From contig NZ_JBNAIM010000002.1 in NCBI RefSeq assembly GCF_052048135.1, forward strand, positions 372,001-436,000: a DNA stretch of 64,000 nucleotides. The letters are read 5' to 3'. Below are positions 25,643 to 34,743 of this stretch, in pieces (position 1 is the first letter of the stretch; each line of letters opens with the position of its first letter). The translations under genes were made by a program, and so were the position numbers. The notes below the pieces were generated by a model, which saw nothing but the letters and a program-made list of their open reading frames with translations, had not been told where the DNA came from and made no database searches. Source of the stretch: Pelagibacter sp052048135 (GTDB lineage: Bacteria > Pseudomonadota > Alphaproteobacteria > Pelagibacterales > Pelagibacteraceae).

Positions 25643-26191
25643 ATGAAAAAAATTTTATTAATTCTATCTTCAATATTAATCTTAAGTTCTCAAGTGATGG
25701 CATACGAAGAAGCAAATTACGAAATAATAAAAGAGAATAAAAATTACGAAATCAGAAAATACTCTGATCGTTTAGTTATTGAAACGAATTCAATACAAGG
25801 TAATGGTTTTAGAAAGCTATTTAATTATATTTCAGGCAATAATAAAGAAAATGAAGAAATAAAAATGACAGTTCCGGTTACTCAAGAAGTTAAAAATGGA
25901 AATATGACTATGCAATTTTATTTGCCATCAAGATTTAATAAAGATAATGCACCCAAACCAGTAAATTCTGAAGTAAAAATTTTAACAATTGAAGGTGGAT
26001 ATTATGCTGTGATTAAATATTCAGGTAGATCTTCAGATAAAAATTTTTTAAAAAATAAAGATATTTTGGATAAAGCACTCAAACAAGATAACATAGTGGT
26101 TTTAAGTCCACCAATAAGAGCATCATATAATTCACCATTTACATTGCCAATATTAAAAAGAAATGAAGTAATGTATAGGGTAGATTTATAG
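25643..26191 (+). CDS. SOUL-family heme-binding protein, exported
   Basis: ATG 25643 gives a signal peptide (MKKILLILSSILILSSQVMA) followed by a SOUL/HEBP domain of about 160 residues: YEIIKENKNYEIRKYSDRLVIET, then GFRKLFNYISGNN, KMTVPVTQEV, a YLPSRF segment and YAVIKYSGRSSDKNF. Family members bind heme or other tetrapyrroles, but the bacterial role is not established. It is divergent from umuDC, so part of its promoter lies among the repeats there. Fourteen bases separate it from the GFA-like gene. 182 residues. Confidence 0.85.
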   Translation: MKKILLILSSILILSSQVMAYEEANYEIIKENKNYEIRKYSDRLVIETNSIQGNGFRKLFNYISGNNKENEEIKMTVPVTQEVKNGNMTMQFYLPSRFNKDNAPKPVNSEVKILTIEGGYYAVIKYSGRSSDKNFLKNKDILDKALKQDNIVVLSPPIRASYNSPFTLPILKRNEVMYRVDL

Positions 26192-26205
26192 AAAGGAAAA
26201 AAATA

Positions 26206-26571
26206 ATGAAAAAACTAACTTGCCATTGCGGTGCAGTAGAAGCTGAAATTAATTTAGAGGGTGATTTACAAAAAGTTCTAAGATGTAATTGTTCTATTTG
26301 CAAAAGAAAAGGAGCCATAATGTCTATGGTGAAGAATGAGGATTTCAAAATTATCAAGGGTGAAGATAAATTAACACTTTATCAATTTCATTCAAAAGTT
26401 GCTAAACATTATTTTTGCTCAGTTTGTGGAATTTATACACATCACAATCCTAGAAGTAATCCTGCAATGACAGGTTTCAATGTTGGATGTATTGATGAAA
26501 TAGACTCATTTAAATTAGGTGAAGTTTCAGTAAATGATGGTCACAATCATCCTTTAGATCAGAAAAAATAA
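26206..26571 (+). CDS. GFA-family (DUF636, CENP-V-like) zinc protein
   Basis: Glutathione-dependent formaldehyde-activating-like fold, 121 residues. Zinc ligand motifs are CHCGAVEAEI (CxCG, residues 5-7), RCNCSICKRKG (CxCxxC, near 29-34) and YFCSVCGIYTHH (CxxC, near 70). The SD GAAAGGA lies just before the ATG. The true S-(hydroxymethyl)glutathione synthase role is proven for few members, so a formaldehyde function is only possible. Because glycine/C1 oxidation genes sit elsewhere in this window, a C1 link is tempting but unproven. Confidence 0.82.
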   Translation: MKKLTCHCGAVEAEINLEGDLQKVLRCNCSICKRKGAIMSMVKNEDFKIIKGEDKLTLYQFHSKVAKHYFCSVCGIYTHHNPRSNPAMTGFNVGCIDEIDSFKLGEVSVNDGHNHPLDQKK

Positions 26572-26576
26572 TTTAA

Positions 26577-27506
26577 ATGCAATCAGTCAATTTTTGTTTT
26601 GGTAAGGTAAAAAAAGATTGCTTAAAATTTATTCAATCCCAAGAAACAAAAGCAGATAAATTTAAGAATAAAGAAAGAATGATTAAATCTTTCTTAATTC
26701 CATTATGTTTTTGGATTAGCAAAAAGGCTGATAAAAAGAGGCCTTATTTTGTGGGTTTAGCAGGGGGGCAGGGCACTGGAAAAACTACAATAAGTTCAAT
26801 AATAAAAATAATATTAACCAAATATTTTAAATTAAAAGTTTTCAGAATTTCTATTGATGATTTTTATAAAACTAGAAAAGAACGAATTATTTTAGCAAAA
26901 AGAGTTCATCCTATGCTGTTAACAAGAGGAGTGCCTGGAACTCACGATATTAATATGATGCTAAGTTTTTTCAAAAAAGCAAAAAGCAAAAAGTTTAAGA
27001 GATTAAGACTTCCAACTTTTAATAAAGCAGTAGATGACAGATTTAATAAAAAATATTGGTATGATTTAAAAGCTAAACCAGATGTTATCATTTTTGAGGG
27101 ATGGTGTGTTGGTGCAAAGTCAGAAAAAAATAATTCTTTAAAGAAAAACATTAATTCTTTAGAAAAAGCAAAAGATCATAAACAAGTTTGGAGAAAATAC
27201 GTAAACCAACAATTGAAATCAAAATATAAAAACTTATATTCTCAACTCAATTGTCTAATTTATTTAAAAGCAAAAAATTTTAATTTGCTTCAAAAATGGA
27301 GATTAAAACAAGAACGTAAACTTTGGTTAAATACTAAGAAAAAGTCGAATCTAAAAATTATGAGCAAAGGAGATGTAATTAATTTTATGCAAACTTACCA
27401 AAGAATTACTCAAAATATGTTTAAGAAAATGCCTAAATATGCCTCAATTATTCTTAATTTAAATAGTAACCATCAAATAAAATCTGCAGTATATAGAAAC
27501 AAATGA
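26577..27506 (+). CDS. D-glycerate 3-kinase-like P-loop kinase
   Basis: 309-residue kinase of the plant GLYK / yeast Tda10 class. Walker A is GLAGGQGTGKTTIS at about residues 61-74. SIDDFYKTRKER, HPMLLTRGVPGTHD and LPTFNKAVDDR are class signatures, and VIIFEGWCVGA is the Walker-B-like strand. It phosphorylates D-glycerate to 3-phosphoglycerate, the last step of photorespiration in plants, here probably for glycolate/glyoxylate carbon. Pairing with glycine cleavage in the same genome makes a glycine/glyoxylate route reasonable. It overlaps the TolC-like gene by 4 bases (ATGA). Confidence 0.87.
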   Translation: MQSVNFCFGKVKKDCLKFIQSQETKADKFKNKERMIKSFLIPLCFWISKKADKKRPYFVGLAGGQGTGKTTISSIIKIILTKYFKLKVFRISIDDFYKTRKERIILAKRVHPMLLTRGVPGTHDINMMLSFFKKAKSKKFKRLRLPTFNKAVDDRFNKKYWYDLKAKPDVIIFEGWCVGAKSEKNNSLKKNINSLEKAKDHKQVWRKYVNQQLKSKYKNLYSQLNCLIYLKAKNFNLLQKWRLKQERKLWLNTKKKSNLKIMSKGDVINFMQTYQRITQNMFKKMPKYASIILNLNSNHQIKSAVYRNK

Positions 27507-28798
27507 AAAAAATTTTATTAATTGTTTTTAGTACATTGTTTTTATTTTCTAATGTATTTGCAGAAACTTTTTCATCTGCACTTAAAAAGGCATATGAAAA
27601 TAATTCTGAATTAAATGCTGAAAGAGAAAACATAATTGTTTCAGAACAAGATTTAAATATTGCAATAAGTGCTTATCTGCCAACAATTACTTTAGAAGGT
27701 ACTAGAAGTCAGGAAGAGACAAATAAACTTACAAATCAAGGTGGTGGAAATGCATCTATAAGTGATGTGGACCCTGAAACCAAATCTGTTTCAGTAACTC
27801 AGACTTTAATCGATTTTGGAAGAGGAGCTGATTTTGCAAAAAATAAAATTGGAATTGATCTTGCTAAAGCAAAACTTTTAAAAAAGGAGCAAGATATTTT
27901 ATATAAAACTACCGAAGCATATACTGGGTTGATTTCTGCTAATGAAAAATTAGAAATAAATAGATCTAATGTTGAGCTTCTAAGTAGACAAGTTGAAACT
28001 GATAAAATTAGATTAAGTAGGGGACAAATTTCTTTATCTGATGTTTCACAATCAGAATCTTCATTAGCTGGAGCGCAAGCAAAATTTATTCAAGCAGAAA
28101 ACGATTTAATCACAAGTAAACTTAATTATGAAAATATTATTGGAAATATTGATGATCCAAAATCTCTAGATAAAAGATCTATATCAGATTACGAACTTCC
28201 AGGAAGCTTGATATCAGCCATAGAATTATCAAAAAAGAATAACCCTGATTTGATTATTGCTAAACTTGAATATGAACAATCAATGAAAGATAAATCAATT
28301 GCAAAATCAGATTTAGCACCAACAGCAAAACTATCTTTTGAGAGAACTTATACGGAAGATTTAAGTACAACTTATGATGAAAGAGAAAAAGATGTATTGA
28401 AAGCAACTGTTTCTTGGCCATTTTTCTCAGGAGGAAAAAACATTGCTAAATATAAAAAAAATAAAAGTTTAGAAAATAGAAAAAGATTGATTTTAGATAG
28501 TGCTATTAAACAAAATCAAACTGATGTAGCTAGTGCATGGTCTAATTATCAATCAAACAAAAGTTTGTTAAATTCAGTTCAATCTCAAGTCAAAGCTGCC
28601 GAAATAGCAAATGAAGGAATTGCAGCTGAATATAATAGTGGAGCGGGAAGGACTACTTTAGAAGTAATTCAATCTAACTCTCTTCTATTGAACGCTCAAA
28701 TTTCTTTAGCCGATTCTGAGAGAAATTATATTTTATCTCAGTTCAACCTTCTTAAATCTTTAGGTTTGCTAAATAGCGATTATCTAAAAATTAGATAA
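27503..28798 (+). CDS. tolC: TolC-family outer membrane efflux channel
   Basis: Outer membrane channel for tripartite efflux or type I secretion. It has a signal peptide (ends FA-ETF) followed by a duplicated OEP domain of about 410 residues with long alpha-helical barrel segments. Repeat 1 contains LNAERENIIVSEQDLNIAISAYLPTITLEG, and repeat 2 IIAKLEYEQSMKDKSIAKSDLAPTAKL, the internal duplication typical of TolC. VSVTQTLIDFGRG and ATVSWPFFSGG are the equivalent beta-barrel strands. No membrane-fusion protein or pump gene is adjacent. The start overlaps the glycerate kinase stop. Confidence 0.93.
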   Translation: MKKILLIVFSTLFLFSNVFAETFSSALKKAYENNSELNAERENIIVSEQDLNIAISAYLPTITLEGTRSQEETNKLTNQGGGNASISDVDPETKSVSVTQTLIDFGRGADFAKNKIGIDLAKAKLLKKEQDILYKTTEAYTGLISANEKLEINRSNVELLSRQVETDKIRLSRGQISLSDVSQSESSLAGAQAKFIQAENDLITSKLNYENIIGNIDDPKSLDKRSISDYELPGSLISAIELSKKNNPDLIIAKLEYEQSMKDKSIAKSDLAPTAKLSFERTYTEDLSTTYDEREKDVLKATVSWPFFSGGKNIAKYKKNKSLENRKRLILDSAIKQNQTDVASAWSNYQSNKSLLNSVQSQVKAAEIANEGIAAEYNSGAGRTTLEVIQSNSLLLNAQISLADSERNYILSQFNLLKSLGLLNSDYLKIR

Positions 28799-28810
28799 TT
28801 ATTGGTTTTT

Positions 28811-28855
28811 TTGACAAAAAATAATTTATCTTGCTAATGAGAACAAAATGTGTAC
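28811..28855 (+). promoter_or_regulatory. recA promoter with candidate SOS box
   Basis: TTGACA (28811-28816) and TAATGA (28835-28840) are 18 bases apart. Immediately downstream, where transcription should start, is GAACAAAATGTGTAC (28841-28855), i.e. GAAC-N7-GTAC. Known alphaproteobacterial LexA boxes are GAAC-N7-GAAC/GTTC-N7-GTTC. Partial resemblance to the umuDC repeats supports a shared regulator. No lexA is in this window. Confidence 0.5.
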
Positions 28856-28904
28856 ATTTATTTTATGATTCGAGTGTTAAAAAAAGCAAAAAAAGAGGCA
28901 AAAA

Positions 28905-30053
28905 ATGACTAAAAATAACCTAAAAGTAGTTAAATCTACAAAAGATCAAGAATTGGAAAACAAAGAGAAAAATAAGGCTTTAGAAGCAGCAATTAGCCAA
29001 ATCACAGATAATTTTGGAAAAGGTTCAGTAATGAAGCTAGGCCAAAAAAGAGCAATGGATATCGAGTCGATATCTACTGGTTCTTTAAGTCTTGATTTAG
29101 CATTGGGAATTGGTGGTTTGCCAAAAGGTAGAATTATTGAAGTATATGGACCAGAGTCTTCTGGAAAAACAACATTAGCATTGCAAGTTGTTGCTGAAGC
29201 TCAAAAAGCAGGTGGAATTTGTGCATTCGTAGATGCTGAACATGCTTTAGATCCAGTTTATGCTAAGAAATTAGGTGTAAATACTGAAGAACTTTTAATT
29301 TCACAACCAGATGCAGGTGAACAAGCTTTAGAAATAGCTGATACGCTAGTAAAATCAGGCTCTATTTCAGTTATCGTTATTGACTCTGTTGCAGCTTTAA
29401 CACCAAAAGCTGAAATAGAAGGTGAGATGGGAGATCATCATGTTGGTCTTCAGTCAAGATTAATGAGTCAGGCTTTAAGAAAATTAACAAGTTCAATTTC
29501 AAATACAAATACAATGATGATTTTCATCAACCAAATCAGAATGAAAATTGGAGTTATGTTTGGAAGCCCTGAAACAACATCAGGAGGAAATGCACTTAAG
29601 TTTTATTCATCAGTTAGAATGGACATTAGAAGAATTGGTGCCATTAAAGATAAGGATGAAATTATTGGAAACACTACAAGAGTAAAAGTAGTTAAGAACA
29701 AAGTTGCACCACCATTTAAAGTTGTTGAGTTTGATTTGATGTATGGAAGAGGTATTAGCAAAATGGGTGAATTAGTAGACCTTGGCGCTAAAGCTGACAT
29801 TATTGAAAAATCAGGTGCATGGTATGCTTATAAAGGTGAGAAAATTGGCCAAGGTAGAGAAAATGCTAAAACTTATCTTGCTCAAAATCCTAAGGTTGCT
29901 GCAGAAATAGAAATGGCAATTAGAGAAAAAGCAGGTGTGATTTCGAAAAAAATTGAGGGAAATCCACTAGATCCTGAAAAGATTGAAAAAGAGAAGAAAG
30001 TAGCTGAAAAAGAAGAAGCCGCTAAAGAAGCTACACCTCCTAAAAAGAATTAA
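28905..30053 (+). CDS. recA: Recombinase RecA
   Basis: ATP-dependent strand-exchange protein and coprotease. Walker A GPESSGKTT is at residues 82-90. CAFVDAEHALDP and VIVIDSVAALTPKAEIEG (Walker B) follow, then MSQALRKLTSSISNTN and loop 2 GVMFGSPETTSGGNALKFY. 382 residues, with a longer N-terminal extension (about 25 charged residues) than E. coli and a Lys/Glu-rich tail. As coprotease it would activate UmuD encoded 3.4 kb upstream. Regulated by the candidate box in its promoter and ended by a strong terminator. Confidence 0.98.
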   Translation: MTKNNLKVVKSTKDQELENKEKNKALEAAISQITDNFGKGSVMKLGQKRAMDIESISTGSLSLDLALGIGGLPKGRIIEVYGPESSGKTTLALQVVAEAQKAGGICAFVDAEHALDPVYAKKLGVNTEELLISQPDAGEQALEIADTLVKSGSISVIVIDSVAALTPKAEIEGEMGDHHVGLQSRLMSQALRKLTSSISNTNTMMIFINQIRMKIGVMFGSPETTSGGNALKFYSSVRMDIRRIGAIKDKDEIIGNTTRVKVVKNKVAPPFKVVEFDLMYGRGISKMGELVDLGAKADIIEKSGAWYAYKGEKIGQGRENAKTYLAQNPKVAAEIEMAIREKAGVISKKIEGNPLDPEKIEKEKKVAEKEEAAKEATPPKKN

Positions 30054-30073
30054 AGGTCATCTTTAAATTATAA

Positions 30074-30098
30074 AAAGGCGCTTATAATAAGCGCCTTT
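30074..30098 (+). terminator. Terminator hairpin after recA
   Basis: A perfect 11-bp stem, aaaggcgctta / taagcgccttt, with a three-base loop. The 3' arm ends in TTT followed by a C run, so the U-tract is short. It lies 21 bases past the recA stop. Confidence 0.85.
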
Positions 30099-30149
30099 CC
30101 CCCTTTATCACCATCTAGACATAGAATAAAAAAGCTGTATTTTAAAAAT

Positions 30150-32816
30150 ATGGCTCAAAAATCATTAAATCAAATAAGAGAAACATTCTTAAAATATTTT
30201 GAAAAGAATGATCATAAGATTGTAGAGTCTAGCAATTTAGTCCCAAATAATGACCCAACCCTAATGTTTGCTAATTCTGGAATGGTTCAGTTTAAAAATG
30301 TATTTACAGGCTTAGAAAAAAGAGACTATCAAAGAGCAACTACTTCACAAAAATGTGTAAGAGCTGGTGGAAAGCATAATGATTTAGAAAATGTTGGATA
30401 CACTCCTAGGCACCATACATTTTTTGAAATGTTAGGAAATTTTTCATTTGGAGATTATTTTAAAGAAAAGGCAATTCATTATGCTTGGGATTTAATTACT
30501 AAAGATTTTGGAATAGATAAGAATAGACTTTATGTAACAGTATTTCATGAAGATGATGAAGCTTTCAATTTCTGGAAAAAAATAGCTGGTTTAAGCGATG
30601 ATCGAATTATCAGAATTGCAACATCAGATAATTTTTGGTCAATGGGCGAAACAGGACCATGCGGTCCTTGTTCAGAAATTTTTTATGATCATGGTGATCA
30701 TTTAAAAGGTGGTTTGCCAGGAACAAAAGATGAGGATGGAGATCGTTTCATTGAGATATGGAACCTGGTCTTTATGCAATATGAGCAAGTAACAAAAGAT
30801 AAACGAATAAATCTTCCAAAACCTTCTGTTGATACCGGTATGGGTTTAGAAAGAATTGCAGCTCTTTTACAAGGGACACATGATAATTATGAAACTGATC
30901 ACTTTAAAAAATTAATTCAATCCACTTCAGATATTGTTAAGAAAAAACCTGATCAAAGCAATCTTTCAAGTTTTAGAGTTATAGCTGATCATTTAAGAGC
31001 AAGTTCATTTTTGATTGCCGAAGGAGTTTTGCCATCCAATGAAGGTAGAGGTTATGTTCTTAGAAGAATTATGAGAAGAGGAATGAGACATTCTCATTTA
31101 CTAGGATCTAAAGAACCAGTTTTTTACAATTTATTTGAAACTTTGAAAAATGAGATGTCAGGCAATTATTCAGAATTAAAAAGAGCCGAGTCTTTAATTA
31201 AAGAAACTTTAAAAATGGAAGAGGAGAAATTTTTAGTTCTTTTAGATCGAGGAATAAAAATTTTAAACGACGAGATATCCAAAATAGACAAAGTGCTTCC
31301 AGGAGATGTTGCTTTTAAATTATATGACACCTATGGTTTTCCATTAGATCTTACTGAAGATATATTAAGAAACAAATCTCTTTCTATTGATACAAAAAAA
31401 TTTCAATCTTTAATGAAAGAAAGCAGAGAACTTGCTAAGAAAAATTGGAAAGGATCAGGAGATGCTGCAGTTGAAGATGTTTGGTTTGGCATTAGAGATA
31501 AATTAGGTGCTACAGAATTTTTAGGCTATGAAACAAATCAAGCTGAAGGAGTGATCTTATCTTTATTACAAAATAATAAGGAAACTAAAGAATTAAAAAC
31601 AAATGATGAAGGAATGATTATCACAAATCAAACACCTTTCTACGGAGAGTCTGGTGGTCAAGTAGGTGACACTGGTGAAATAATTTCTGGAGATTTTAAA
31701 TTTGAGGTAACAGACGTCCAGAAAAAATTAGGGGATCTTTTTGTTCATTATGGAAAAGTAATAAGTGGTTCAATTAAATTAGGTGAAAATGTTGAAATGA
31801 AAATTAATGAAGTTAGAAGAAATGATACAAGAGCATATCATTCGGCTACTCATTTATTACATGAGTCTTTAAGAAGAGTTCTAGGTACTCATGTTACTCA
31901 AAAAGGTTCATTAGTTGAGCCAAGTCGATTAAGATTTGATTTTAGTCACATGAAACCAATCTCCAATGAGGAAATAGACAAAATAGAGTCATTTGTTAAT
32001 TCAATGGTCTCAAAAAAATCAGATGTTAGAACGAGGCTTATGACACCAGATGAAGCTGTAGAGAATGGAGCTTTAGCGCTGTTTGGAGAAAAATATGGCG
32101 ATGAAGTAAGAGTACTTTCAATGGGAGATGATAATGGAAAGTATTTTTCAACTGAATTATGTGGTGGTACGCATGTTAAAAATACAGGTGATATTGGTAA
32201 GTTTAAAATTATAAACCAATCTTCTATAGCTGCAGGAGTAAGAAGAATAGAGGCTTTAAGAGATAAGCAATTAGAAGATTATTTAAACAACAAAGAAAAA
32301 CAATTAAATTTATCTTCTGAAAAAAATGATGAGCTAATAAAAGATCTAACTAAACAGATAATTAGTTTAGGTGGTAAACCAAATATTAATCAATCAGATC
32401 AAAAATTGTTGATAAAAAATTTAACAAAACAGTTAGATACTTTATCGGTTAGTTCTATTCTTAATGATAAAACAAAGAATAAAATTAAAGATGATGAAAT
32501 CAAAGGTGTTAAAATAAGATTTCAAAATATTGAAGGTCTACCTTCAAAAGAATTAAGAAAGCTTGTAGACAATGGCAAAAAAGATTTGGGTGAAGGTATC
32601 GTAGTAGTTTTTGCTTGTAAGGATGACAAAGTAGGTGTTGCAGTTGGTATAACAGATAAATTAACTGAAAAATTTGATGCAGTAAAATTTGTCAAGTTAA
32701 GTTCAGAGATTATTGGTGGTCAAGGTGGTGGTGGAAGAAAAGATTTTGCTCAAGCTGGAGGTCAAGACCAAAGTAAAATTAATGAAGCTTTTGAAAAAAT
32801 TAAAAGCTTAATTTAA
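30150..32816 (+). CDS. alaS: Alanyl-tRNA synthetase
   Basis: Class II synthetase of 888 residues charging tRNA-Ala. The aminoacylation domain has RHHTFFEMLGNFSFGDYF (motif 2 region) and GMGLERIAALLQG (motif 3). GYVLRRIMRRGMRHSHLLG marks the tRNA-recognition domain. The editing domain has HSATHLLHESLR and CGGTHVKNTGDIG, the zinc-binding HxxxH and CxxxH pairs. The C-Ala domain ends with a GGGGR-containing segment (QGGGGRKDFAQAGG). All landmarks are intact. Convergent icd overlaps the last 9 bases. Confidence 0.98.
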   Translation: MAQKSLNQIRETFLKYFEKNDHKIVESSNLVPNNDPTLMFANSGMVQFKNVFTGLEKRDYQRATTSQKCVRAGGKHNDLENVGYTPRHHTFFEMLGNFSFGDYFKEKAIHYAWDLITKDFGIDKNRLYVTVFHEDDEAFNFWKKIAGLSDDRIIRIATSDNFWSMGETGPCGPCSEIFYDHGDHLKGGLPGTKDEDGDRFIEIWNLVFMQYEQVTKDKRINLPKPSVDTGMGLERIAALLQGTHDNYETDHFKKLIQSTSDIVKKKPDQSNLSSFRVIADHLRASSFLIAEGVLPSNEGRGYVLRRIMRRGMRHSHLLGSKEPVFYNLFETLKNEMSGNYSELKRAESLIKETLKMEEEKFLVLLDRGIKILNDEISKIDKVLPGDVAFKLYDTYGFPLDLTEDILRNKSLSIDTKKFQSLMKESRELAKKNWKGSGDAAVEDVWFGIRDKLGATEFLGYETNQAEGVILSLLQNNKETKELKTNDEGMIITNQTPFYGESGGQVGDTGEIISGDFKFEVTDVQKKLGDLFVHYGKVISGSIKLGENVEMKINEVRRNDTRAYHSATHLLHESLRRVLGTHVTQKGSLVEPSRLRFDFSHMKPISNEEIDKIESFVNSMVSKKSDVRTRLMTPDEAVENGALALFGEKYGDEVRVLSMGDDNGKYFSTELCGGTHVKNTGDIGKFKIINQSSIAAGVRRIEALRDKQLEDYLNNKEKQLNLSSEKNDELIKDLTKQIISLGGKPNINQSDQKLLIKNLTKQLDTLSVSSILNDKTKNKIKDDEIKGVKIRFQNIEGLPSKELRKLVDNGKKDLGEGIVVVFACKDDKVGVAVGITDKLTEKFDAVKFVKLSSEIIGGQGGGGRKDFAQAGGQDQSKINEAFEKIKSLI

Positions 32817-34022
32817 TTTTTTTTTTAGATTTTGATCTATTACATCTAAAAATTGATTTGTTGTAAGATATTTACTTGATGGGCCAATTAATATCGCAAG
32901 ATCTTTAGTCATTGATCCACTTTCTACACATTCTATACAAACTTGCTCTATTGTATTTGCAAATTTAATTAGCTCATCATTACCATCTAATTTTCCTCTA
33001 TGGGCCAAACCTCTTGTCCAAGCAAAAATTGATGCAATGGGGTTAGTGGATGTTTCTTTACCTTGCTGATGCATTCTATAGTGTCTAGTAACAGTTCCGT
33101 GCGCTGCTTCGGCTTCCATTATTTTTCCATCAGGTGTTAATAATGTACTTGTCATTAAACCCAGTGATCCATAACCTTGCGCCATAGTATCTGACTGAAC
33201 ATCTCCATCATAATTTTTACAAGCCCAAATATATTTACCACTCCATTTCATTGCACAAGCTACCATGTCATCAATCAATCTATGTTCGTAAGTAATTTTA
33301 GCATCTTCAAATTTTTTCTTAAATTCATTATTAAAAACTTCCTCAAATATATCTTTAAATCTTCCATCATATTTTTTAAGAATTGTATTCTTAGTGGAAA
33401 GATAAACTGGCCAGTTTTTAATTAATCCATAACTAAAACAAGATCTTGCAAAGTCTTCAATTGATTTATCTAAATTGTACATTGAAAGTGCAACTCCTGG
33501 TCCTGTAAAATTAAAAACTTCATATTTAATTTCATCTTTTCCATCCTCAGAAGTCCATTTTATTTCCATTTTGCCTTTACCAGGTACTTTAAAGTCCGTT
33601 GCTCTATATTGATCTCCAAATGCATGTCTTCCAATTACCACTGGATCAGACCAAGAGGGTACTAATTTTGGAATGTTAGTACAAATTATTGGCTCCCTAA
33701 ACACAGTTCCTCCAATAATATTTCTTATAGTTCCATTAGGAGATCTCCACATTTTTTTTAATTTAAATTCTTCTACTCTTGCTTCATCAGGAGTTATAGT
33801 TGCACATTTAATTCCAACACCAATTTTTTTAATTGCATTAGCGGAGTCGATTGTAATTTGATCATCTGTATCATCTCTACTTTTCATTCCAAGATCATAG
33901 TATTCAATGCCAAGATCTAGATAAGGAAGAATTAATTTTTTTTTGATAAAATCCCAGATTATTCTGGTCATTTCATCACCATCTAACTCTACAATTGGGT
34001 TTTTTACGGTAATTTTGCTCAC
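32808..34022 (-). CDS. icd: NADP-dependent isocitrate dehydrogenase (eukaryote-like class)
   Basis: Oxidatively decarboxylates isocitrate to 2-oxoglutarate with NADPH production. The class (404 residues, homodimer like mitochondrial IDH2) is shown by VELDGDEMTRIIWDFIKKKLILP at the N-terminus, RSPNGTIRNIIGGTVFREPI for substrate binding, and AAHGTVTRHYR plus TSTNPIASIFAWTRGLAHRG at the C-terminal coenzyme site. This differs from the E. coli Icd class. It is common in alphaproteobacteria. A major NADPH source, which makes the NADPH-ferredoxin reductase elsewhere in the window relevant. Divergent from psd across 73 bases. Confidence 0.96.
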   Translation of the reverse strand: MSKITVKNPIVELDGDEMTRIIWDFIKKKLILPYLDLGIEYYDLGMKSRDDTDDQITIDSANAIKKIGVGIKCATITPDEARVEEFKLKKMWRSPNGTIRNIIGGTVFREPIICTNIPKLVPSWSDPVVIGRHAFGDQYRATDFKVPGKGKMEIKWTSEDGKDEIKYEVFNFTGPGVALSMYNLDKSIEDFARSCFSYGLIKNWPVYLSTKNTILKKYDGRFKDIFEEVFNNEFKKKFEDAKITYEHRLIDDMVACAMKWSGKYIWACKNYDGDVQSDTMAQGYGSLGLMTSTLLTPDGKIMEAEAAHGTVTRHYRMHQQGKETSTNPIASIFAWTRGLAHRGKLDGNDELIKFANTIEQVCIECVESGSMTKDLAILIGPSSKYLTTNQFLDVIDQNLKKKLN

Positions 34023-34095
34023 TTATATTTTATCTTAATAATTGAATTTCGCGATTTTATATACATATTAATGAAAAATTATCAAATAGAAGAAT

Positions 34096-34743
34096 ATGTT
34101 TAGTAAGATATTTCCAAGAATTCACGCTGAGGGATATAAGTTTTTAGTTATAGCTGTAATTATAACCTTAGTGTTTTATAGTTTTAGTGACTTTCTAGGT
34201 CTAATAGGTCTTGTTTTAACTGTATGGGTTTACTATTTTTTTAGGGACCCTGAGAGAGTGATCATCGAGAATGACAATTATCTTGTAAGTCCAGCAGATG
34301 GAGAAGTGATCAAAGTTGAAGAGGTAGATGGACCAAAAGAACTTGGTCTTGAAAATAAAAAATTTAAAAAGATAAGTATTTTTATGAATGTTTTTGATTG
34401 TCATGTAAATAGAACTCCTTGTGGCGGAAAGATAGAGGAAATTTTATATAAGCCAGGTAAATTCTTTAATGCCTCTCTTGATAAAGCAAGTGAAGATAAT
34501 GAGAGAAATTATTTCAAAATTAAGGACCCTAACAATAATGATATAATTGTTGTCCAGATTGCTGGCCTTGTAGCTAGAAGGATTGTTTGCGAATCTAGTA
34601 AAGATCAAGAATTGAAACAAGGAGATAGAATTGGAATGATTAGATTTGGAAGTAGAGTAGATGTATATTATGAAAATTATGAACCTTTAGTTAAAGTTGG
34701 GCAAAGAGCTATTTCAGGAGAGACACTTTTAGCAAAAAGATAA
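34096..34743 (+). CDS. psd: Phosphatidylserine decarboxylase, short form
   Basis: Makes phosphatidylethanolamine in the inner membrane. Short archaeal/alphaproteobacterial type (215 residues) with an N-terminal hydrophobic hairpin (residues 16-46). SPADGEVIKVEEVDGP and FMNVFDCHVNRTPCGG are conserved segments. The self-cleavage site that creates the pyruvoyl group is Gly185-Ser186 (MIRFGSRVDVY), replacing the LGST of long forms. The stop codon directly abuts the pssA start, so the two sequential enzymes are made together. Psd follows PssA in the pathway although encoded first. Confidence 0.95.
   Translation: MFSKIFPRIHAEGYKFLVIAVIITLVFYSFSDFLGLIGLVLTVWVYYFFRDPERVIIENDNYLVSPADGEVIKVEEVDGPKELGLENKKFKKISIFMNVFDCHVNRTPCGGKIEEILYKPGKFFNASLDKASEDNERNYFKIKDPNNNDIIVVQIAGLVARRIVCESSKDQELKQGDRIGMIRFGSRVDVYYENYEPLVKVGQRAISGETLLAKR

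Noticed and set aside
19778..28798. Horizontally acquired island or prophage
   Set aside because: Gene content looks accessory, but there are no integrase, tRNA-flanking repeats, transposase or phage genes, and base composition looks like the neighbours by eye.
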